From Centroberyx gerrardi (Eukaryota; Chordata; Actinopteri; Beryciformes; Berycidae): a stretch of 64,000 nucleotides of DNA. Positions 56,961-64,000 of this stretch are shown here, piece by piece (position 1 is the stretch's first letter; every line of letters begins with the position of its first letter). The translations under genes and the position numbers were made by a program. The stretch covers positions 24,320,980-24,384,979 of the forward strand of contig NC_136010.1 in NCBI RefSeq assembly GCF_048128805.1. Reading direction: 5' to 3'. The notes beneath the pieces are model-generated. The model saw only the letters and a program-made list of their open reading frames with translations, made no database searches and was not told the DNA's origin.

Positions 56961-59900
56961 GTTTTATCACTCTATTGATGCAGAAAGATCCACAGCAAGT
57001 ATGTGGCATTTTAAAGAGTAAGACAAAAGCAACAATATTGTAACTCAGTACTAGCTTGTAGTATTTTTCCCTGTGTTCTGATTGCAGTAAATCTGGCATT
57101 ATTAGAATTTGACAGTATTACAAACCCCAGTTGCCATTTTGCCACTCCAAATCAATTACATTTTTTATGTCAATGCAATTGTTTGACATTAGTAACAAAT
57201 ACGTAAAACACCAAAACACTGCTGTATCATACAGCTCATTAAAACACACACACACACACACATACACAGAGGTGTGAGGTGGTGTATTGATTGGTGATTG
57301 ACAGGAAGTGGGTCATCCCTTCCCAAGAGCTTCCCTTACTGGTTGGAAGAATTAGCATACAGTATCATTTGAGGTTATTGCAATGTTGGGAATCAATTGC
57401 GGAAACTTGTATCATCTGTTAAATATTAGTGGAAAAACCCCAGAAAACTGACCGAAAACATTTGGCCAGGTTATACCATGGGTGCCATGTTGCCACCCCT
57501 GTTCCAGAACAAAGAAGTGCTGCTAATATGTAAGAATACTGTCCACAAAGTCTCCATGGTGGCCTAGCACTCTGTTGTAGAATCACCAGGTATTTAGCAG
57601 GAATATGGAGCCAAAATGGCTGCCACCAAACATGTGAGATTCCCAAATAAATCTGGTTAAGTCCACATCAACTTTATGTGAATGTTTAAACTTACAGTAG
57701 AACAATGCTTCATTTTACATAAGAATTAAATCATTATTATCACTTCACACGAAGGACTTAGGATGGTGCAGTAGAGGGCAAAATCTGCCGCTTACTATTT
57801 TTGCACAAATCTAGATGAATTGACGAACTGTGCTTCTTTCTTATTTCTCTCTGAAAATGAGCTTTGACTCAACGTGGAATTCAGGCGGAAAGTGTAGGAC
57901 AAGGACACAGAGATTGTAATTTGTAAGTGAATGTCTGAAAACATGACATGGCCCTTAAGATGGAGGGTGAACTGTGTGTTTTGGGTTTTTTAGGCGCCCC
58001 TTCTTCTCTGCCGTGGCATAGAAGAACAGCAGCATGCCACAGAGAATTGCTAATCTTTTTTTTTGTTTTTTTTTGTTATTTTCAGCGTTATGGCCTTACT
58101 CGATAAAAAAAAAAGTTAAACCAATGCAAGAGAGAGCTGACAAATGTGTCTCTTCTGTATGCGCTGAAGTCATTAAAGAGGGGGAAAACACAACACTGTG
58201 TATACTAGTGACATTTGGAAGACGCATCGCTCTTCCCCCTCGCAACCTGGAGGAACTCTGATCACAGACTGTAATGATGATGGTGGTAAATGATGGGGGG
58301 GGGAAGGAGAACGCTCAAAATTTAAAAAAAACGAGTGTCCACTTTTGAGGACTGAGGGAACTTTTGAAAAAACATCTGACAACTGAAGGAGTTGACAGAA
58401 GCCCTTCCCGGATTATCGTGGAACTGTTTTTTTTTTTCTTTCTCAGTTTCTTCCCTCTCAGATCGACTCGGGGAGGGACGGGGGGGAACAGACTGGTCTC
58501 TCCATTTTCATTTCTAAGAACAAAGCTTGAAAAAAAAAAAGTGTGGATTTGCGGTTAGTGCTGGAAAGGAAGCCTGACAGTGCTTTTTTTTAGTTGCTTC
58601 AGGCGGATTATCTTTTGTAAATTTACTGTGACCTCTGTACTATTTAGTGTGTATTATATTGACAGCAAACTAACTTTGGAAATGCAATGGGACGGAGGGG
58701 GTTCCCGCTCATCGTATTTTTACCGTGTGTGTGTGTTTCTATATGTAGGTATGAATGTGCGTATGTGTAGATGACAGCTAGAGGGGTGAAGCAGGGAAGC
58801 GAGAGAGGGGGAAAATACTGACCAGATACACATTGCATTTTGAAGACATCACTCCTGCAAACGCTTCCTCGGTATTTCTCATCCCGACCCTGTTCCTGAC
58901 ACACAGATTTGAATGTGTTTAAAACCAATGAAGTTTACTCCAAATCCCTTTTTTTTTTTTTTTTTTAGATATTTACTAGGTTATAAATTGGACTGGATTT
59001 TGTTCTTACACATTAAGGGATAATGAAGGTAAAGATGAGGGATCTGGACAGGTCAAATATGATTGCGTACACTGGTTTCTTTTTGAATGTGTCACTGAAG
59101 AATAAATAAGTAAAAGATTTGTGGTATCAATTTGAAAATTTTCAAGTAACCAGGCGTTACACCTGGCAATTTTGACAGCAATTGCTCAAATTGCTTTTCT
59201 CTTTAACCTCTGCCTTTTGTCTATAAGATTGGGCCAATAACAGACCCGAGTGAGGCAAGAGCAAATTTGACAACTGAATGTCTAAATGACTCTTTAGTTG
59301 GTAGTTCTGCTGTGTTTCTATTATGTGGTAAAGACGCACAATAGTGTACATTTAAGAGAACATTTCTCTCCAAGACGAGGCAACACAGCGACTGTCTATC
59401 TTTGAGAGAACCTCAAGATATCTTTGAAAGGAGACGGGGCCTAAGGATTCTCCAAATACTTGTTTCAGTTCAGCCTTTAAGAAGAACATGAAATGTCAAA
59501 GGTAAAAAAACAACATCTAAACGCATCCTGCAGTTGAGTTTCAGACATAAAACACCAGAGGTGTGAAGGGTGCCAAAGGAAATGTATTCTGACCGCTGAA
59601 AATCACAGAGGAAAGCCTGATGGTGCGATTTCCCTTTTTTCTGTATTATTAAAAAAACTGGTTGAGCTGTTAAGCATGTCTCTGGCGATTTATGATTTTT
59701 GTTGTTGGTTTTGTAATGAAAATAAATTTCCTTTGAAATGATCTGGAGATTATTATGATTAACCATGACAACAGTCCGTATGTGTCGCATAATGAAAACA
59801 CCATTAATATTCCTGATTATGCAAGGCTTAAGTTCAAGTGTTAAACCACTGTAACGTCCTTCAGACTCTGCCATTTTGAAAAATGTCTTTAAGATTTTGA

Positions 59901-60194
59901 AGTTCTGCTTCATAAGGACCATAATCAGCTGTGCTCAGACAGAAAAGCTCCTCTCTGACTAAACTGTGACATGTCAAGGCGATCTGAGGGAGCTTGTGTC
60001 ACCAAAATCATCTTCACTTTCATGAAGACACTGTCAAAACAGATTGGGCCTATTGTTGTGAAATGAAACAGGAGTTCATTTAGGCAGACGATTTGTGAAA
60101 TCTGTCACACGAGATTCACATTGAAGAACTTTTCCTCACTGACTTTGTTTATAAGAAATGTCCTCGTACCCAATCAGCCTCCTTGCAGTGTAGA
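56961..60194. other. Intergenic or distal 3' UTR, no gene recognised
   Basis: Includes a short (CA)n at 57243-57262, homopolymer T runs at 58055-58080 and 58950-58967, and an AATAAA at 59101. A 150-codon minus-strand frame (59470-59922) is AT-rich and motif-free and is judged to be chance. Confidence 0.35.
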
Positions 60195-60230
60195 TTAAAG
60201 GAAAACTACCCCTAAAACACTTTAAGGCAA
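60195..60230. repeat. TTAA-bounded MITE family, copy 4 (left end)
   Basis: TTAAAGGAAAACTACCCCTA followed by AAAACACTTTAAG, matching the left end of the family. The rest is replaced by a different repeat. Confidence 0.55.
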
Positions 60231-60269
60231 AGTCATTCATTGCTGAAAAGTAATCAACAAAATCTTTAA

Positions 60270-60770
60270 ATCAATTCTAAACTCAACTGGAAGCCAGTGT
60301 AAGTTAAATGAGCTGTTTGATCTCTTCTGTAAGAGTCTAGCTGCTGCATCCTGAACTAGTTGCAGGCACTAAGAGCTTCATGCAGCAGCAGAGTTACAGT
60401 AATCAATACAAGATGAAATAAAGGCATGAATAACTTCCTCAGTCACAATAGGATAGAAATGACCTCATTTCAGAGGTATTTCACAACTGGCCGCAACAGA
60501 ACTGAGCAACTCTTTGAACTCAATTCTCATCATTCAGACCAGAATCAAAAATGACTAACAAATTTCTGGCAGCTGGTTTGATGTTAATTCGCCAGGTTGC
60601 CATGATTACCATGAATTGTACAAATTACAATGGTGGGGCAAATATAAAAACTTAGATTCATCTTCATTAAGGTGAAGGAGGTTTTGACATCTAACATTTA
60701 AGAATATTAAGGGTTTTTGTATACTTAGTTGTACAGCTGTGTATCAGCATAGCAGTGAATATTACAGGAC
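60270..60770. repeat. Dispersed teleost repeat remnant
   Basis: Phrases AACTGGAAGCCAGTGTAAG, TCTAGCTGCTGCATCCTGAA and TACAGTAATCAATACAAGATG, then TGTACAGCTGTGTATCAGCA near the end, match the order of a widespread fish repeat. Class not determined by eye. Confidence 0.45.
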
Positions 60771-62169
60771 CAAGAGGGAGTTTCAGACCGCCACCTGCCT
60801 CTGGGTGGACGCTCCTTCGGTTGACAGCAATACAGTTCATGACACACTTAAACTGGCACCACTGGCACCTATTAATGACTAAAGTTCACCAAAGTGTATT
60901 ATTATTATTGTTACCACTACTACCATACCCCATTCATAGGCCCATTTTTGTCTTTTAAACCACTTGCCCCTTACTGTAAATCTTTTGCCCATTCACATCT
61001 AAATGGGACACACACACACAATTCTCAACTGTCTAAAAGCTTCAAAATCCTTCTTTAGAAATTCAGAAATTCTTTGAATTTAACCACTGAACTACAGAAG
61101 CAATCATACCTTTGAGCTGGATATACACGACCAGGCTATTTCAAGGACAGAGCGACTGTTCCTAATTAATTTCACAACTCATTGCCAGATCATTTTCAAT
61201 CAATTTGAATCAACAACACTGTTAATAGTGCGAAGGGTGTTGTTGCTCAATATGAAAGAATATACTGCTCCTATGGATCCTATGAATCCAGCATCAGTGG
61301 TGGTTAGGTTCTGACTATTACTTGGAAATATAGCCAGTACAAGTTTGTATACAAATTTGGTGTGTTTTATGCAAACATTTTGTCCAATTTCCAAGCTTTT
61401 GAAGACCTGAACATGATCAAATTCATTTTTTCATACAACGTACAGTTCCAGCCCTGTGAAGGAACCTTGAAAATCTGAGCGGAGTTCATGACGAGCTTCT
61501 CTAATTAAAAAGGAAATTTGGGCAGAAGTTATGAGCTGAACAGTTGGTGAGTACTGGCCAAACGCTCAACGGCAGCAACTGTTTCCACAGCATCTGAGAA
61601 GGAGCCAGCAGAAAACAAAGCAGCATTCCATTTAGATTTCGGAGCACCTTGCTGCATAAATCTGCATATTAATGAGGAAAGCTACTCCAACTCCTTAATG
61701 ATTTAAGATATGGAATTCATATTAATACCACCCGTGTAGTATGTGGAGACAAGTATGGTGACAGAAACAATTACTAATTAATGCATTAATTGGCTGATCT
61801 CATTAGCATAACAGGCTATGTGTAATATGTCATGGTGATTATGTCGGGACGTTAGGCAGCTCAAGTGCCTCTTGTTGTGATTTGTTATCCTGCATCACAT
61901 CCTTGGAGAACCTTATAATTAGGAAAATCACTTTATGACAAAAAAAAAAAAAAGTTACATTTTCAGGTCATGTGCTCCTTCACAACTCATAATAATGGCA
62001 GAGGTGAGTCGGGTGTGGTTGGATGAGAGGGAAACTGCTGATTCCCCAAATACATGGGACAGTTTAAGTGCCACCAGGTAATGTGTATGATTGGAGAAAG
62101 CCGGGATGAATAAGGCAGAATTATTGGTTGAAGTCATATACATGAGTCTGAGATCCGGGATGAAGACTA
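60771..62169. other. Intergenic, no gene recognised
   Basis: Strongly AT-rich, with no supported exon or bounded element. Confidence 0.4.
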
Positions 62170-62440
62170 AAAAGCCTTGCTCTCAAGCCAAAAAAGCAAA
62201 TGATAAAGCAGTATTATTATTACAGTATGCATGGTGATATATCACCTCTTCACTAGACGTTTCTGTTCTATCTCTGCTCTAATTAGTTAGCTTACTCCTC
62301 TCTATTGTGAAAATATGACTATGATTTGTCAATTACAGGCCACCATAAGCTGTGCCAGAGACCTGTCGTTGTTGCAATTCCCACTGGTCGCCTATAGAGG
62401 TCGATAAAAGTCATAGATTACTTAATGCCCCTTTAAATCC
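62170..62440. repeat. Dispersed repeat family B, copy 2
   Basis: Same orientation as, and collinear with, 36643-36912, ending GCCCCTTTAA. Differs by scattered substitutions and small indels. Confidence 0.7.
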
Positions 62441-63067
62441 CCAATTTATTAGACTACATTAATTTTGTTATGTATATTCAGATTCTTTTAGACTTGTAGA
62501 TGGTTTTTGCAACTTTCTACACCCAGCTGACTCCAGTATTTAGACACATCATTGAGTTAGAGGATAAGAGCCACATTTGATCTAAACTGCTCCTGAAAGA
62601 GATCTGCTGAGCCTCCTGCCCATCACTGTGGTCCCAGTGAGTGAGTGGCTGGTTGACCCAGACACTGGCCATCTGGCTCATTTGGCTTGATCATCCTTCA
62701 TTCCACTCACCTACTTGTGTTTGTTCGCCCGGTGCTCACAACGTCCTGATCCCTCACAAATCCAGCCAATCCGATAAGACTTTCTGTCACAGGCGTCTCT
62801 ATCTGCAGGGAGCCACCTAGCCATGATGATGTATAGAGGGTTGGGTTTTACTGTCTGGCCACACTAACCAGTGCTGTGGCCTATATTCACTTTAGAGCAA
62901 GTCAGGGCAAGACTGACAGGACAAGCAGTGTGATTCACAGAATGGAGCGGACTTTGATGTCATGACACCCCCATCTCAATTTCTTTAGAAGTAAAAATAA
63001 GTACAGTTTTGTGTACTTATGGTGTGAATTGTCTCTGAATAAATGCTTAAGTCGAGAGTAAATTAAA
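62441..63067. other. Intergenic, no gene recognised
   Basis: No supported exon or bounded repeat seen. Confidence 0.4.
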
Positions 63068-63250
63068 ATGAACTAGGGTTGGACCAATATATAAGGCTGA
63101 TATTGTCCTTAACTAAATATCAGATGCTGTTTCAGAGGCTTTTCCACCCTGACAAGAATAAAATTCTGGGGAAAAACAATACTTGGAATATTTTGGCATG
63201 AAAATGGTCAAATACATAGATCCTGAATATCGGCGACTTCAGTCTAAAAG
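63068..63250. repeat. Dispersed repeat family C, copy 2 (short)
   Basis: Begins AACTAGGGTTGGACCAATAT and shares the TTTCAGAGGCTTTTCCACCC block with 47193-47640, in a shorter, internally deleted form. Confidence 0.6.
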
Positions 63251-64000
63251 AAGAAGTAAGCATAAAGCCATCATGCCTGCCTACATAAAGAGGACTGTAT
63301 TACATAATAGAGCTGAGGTACTGGAGGAGGGAAACTTATTGTGTAATGTGGTCTAGTCAAAAGCACCATCTAGTGGTAGGCATTGATGGTAAAAATCACC
63401 CAGCACACTGTACAGTTTTATTAACAGAACTTACAGATAAATTAGTGATAAAAAAAAATTTGAAGCTTAAAAGAATGCCAAGTTATCTTTTTTTAGTCAT
63501 TTATTTATATTGTTTTTGTTCTCAACCTATAAGAGAGCCACACTGAAAAAACAAGCATTAATGACTAAAATGCTTAAAGATCAAGGACATAGTAAAATAA
63601 CCAAGTATTTGGCCACCAAATAGATACTGTACAGGGGCAGTGACATGAGAGAGATGACGGATAGAAAATTTAACTGGATATGAAGTCATTAAATTTTGCT
63701 CCTCACTTCATCACTAATCCATACAGAGCTTCACAGCATATAAATGATACAAAGTAAGTAGTGGCAGTAGGGCAGTTATGCAGGTGTTAGACTGGCCTAT
63801 AAAATTGATTTCCATGGTATCTGTAATCGACAATCTCCATGAAATCCCCATTTGTCTCAACACCGGACTTCTGTGGTCTACTGAAGGAGCATCATGAAAA
63901 TAAAATCAACCCGACATGAAAAATAACATCCGAACTGCAAATGATAAATGATAAATCGAACAGGTCATTTCAGACTGCATGTTTATGGATGATTGATTTT
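63251..64000. other. Intergenic, no gene recognised
   Basis: AT-rich, with nothing supported to the end of the window. Confidence 0.4.

Noticed and set aside
59470..59922. 150-codon minus-strand ORF
   Set aside because: AT-rich composition and no motif; no neighbouring exon signals.

Overview
The window is vertebrate nuclear DNA from a ray-finned (teleost) fish. It is AT-rich, intron-containing and gene-poor, and crowded with fish-type DNA transposons (piggyBac, hAT, Tc1, Harbinger), MITEs, minisatellites and long CA/CT microsatellites. No operons, RNA genes or CRISPR arrays were seen. The species cannot be named from sequence alone.

Two host genes are clear. The first, on the minus strand at 17.69-23.97 kb, is a complete foxp3 gene. 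Its 12 coding exons all have consistent GT/AG boundaries and matching phases and give a 417-residue protein: proline-rich N-terminus, C2H2 zinc finger, leucine zipper, forkhead and a short C-terminal tail. The second, on the plus strand at 53.35-54.51 kb, is a single-exon GPR173 (SREB3) orphan receptor of 387 residues. They lie head to head, about 29 kb apart. In human both orthologues lie on Xp11, so the linkage looks ancestral. The proteins are not expected to work together (regulatory T cell transcription factor versus brain and gonad orphan receptor).

The rest is mostly noncoding. 0-17 kb: a hAT MITE with 8-bp target duplication (1510-2002), an unassigned ORF (5101-5487), a THAP-like exon fragment (about 6087-6199), and a piggyBac transposase pseudogene (10.9-12.84 kb) that keeps a 5' UTR intron, all three catalytic Asp and a stranded C-terminal zinc finger. 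24-38 kb: intergenic, with a 0.4-kb minisatellite, a small piggyBac-like MITE, and a solo retroviral LTR inserted into an older inverted-repeat element. 38-40 kb: a possible gpr173 upstream noncoding exon. 40.9-46.2 kb: a transposon graveyard with a Harbinger relic and a SWIM-zinc-finger (ZSWIM-like) pseudogene that was cut by a Tc1 element and split by a hAT element with a perfect 8-bp target duplication. 46-53 kb: tandem repeats, a 192-bp CT tract and a dispersed duplicated segment. 54.5-64 kb: possible gpr173 3' UTR, then intergenic DNA with repeated MITEs.

I found no previously undescribed biological system. The best material is the full foxp3 model and the nested, partly datable insertions.
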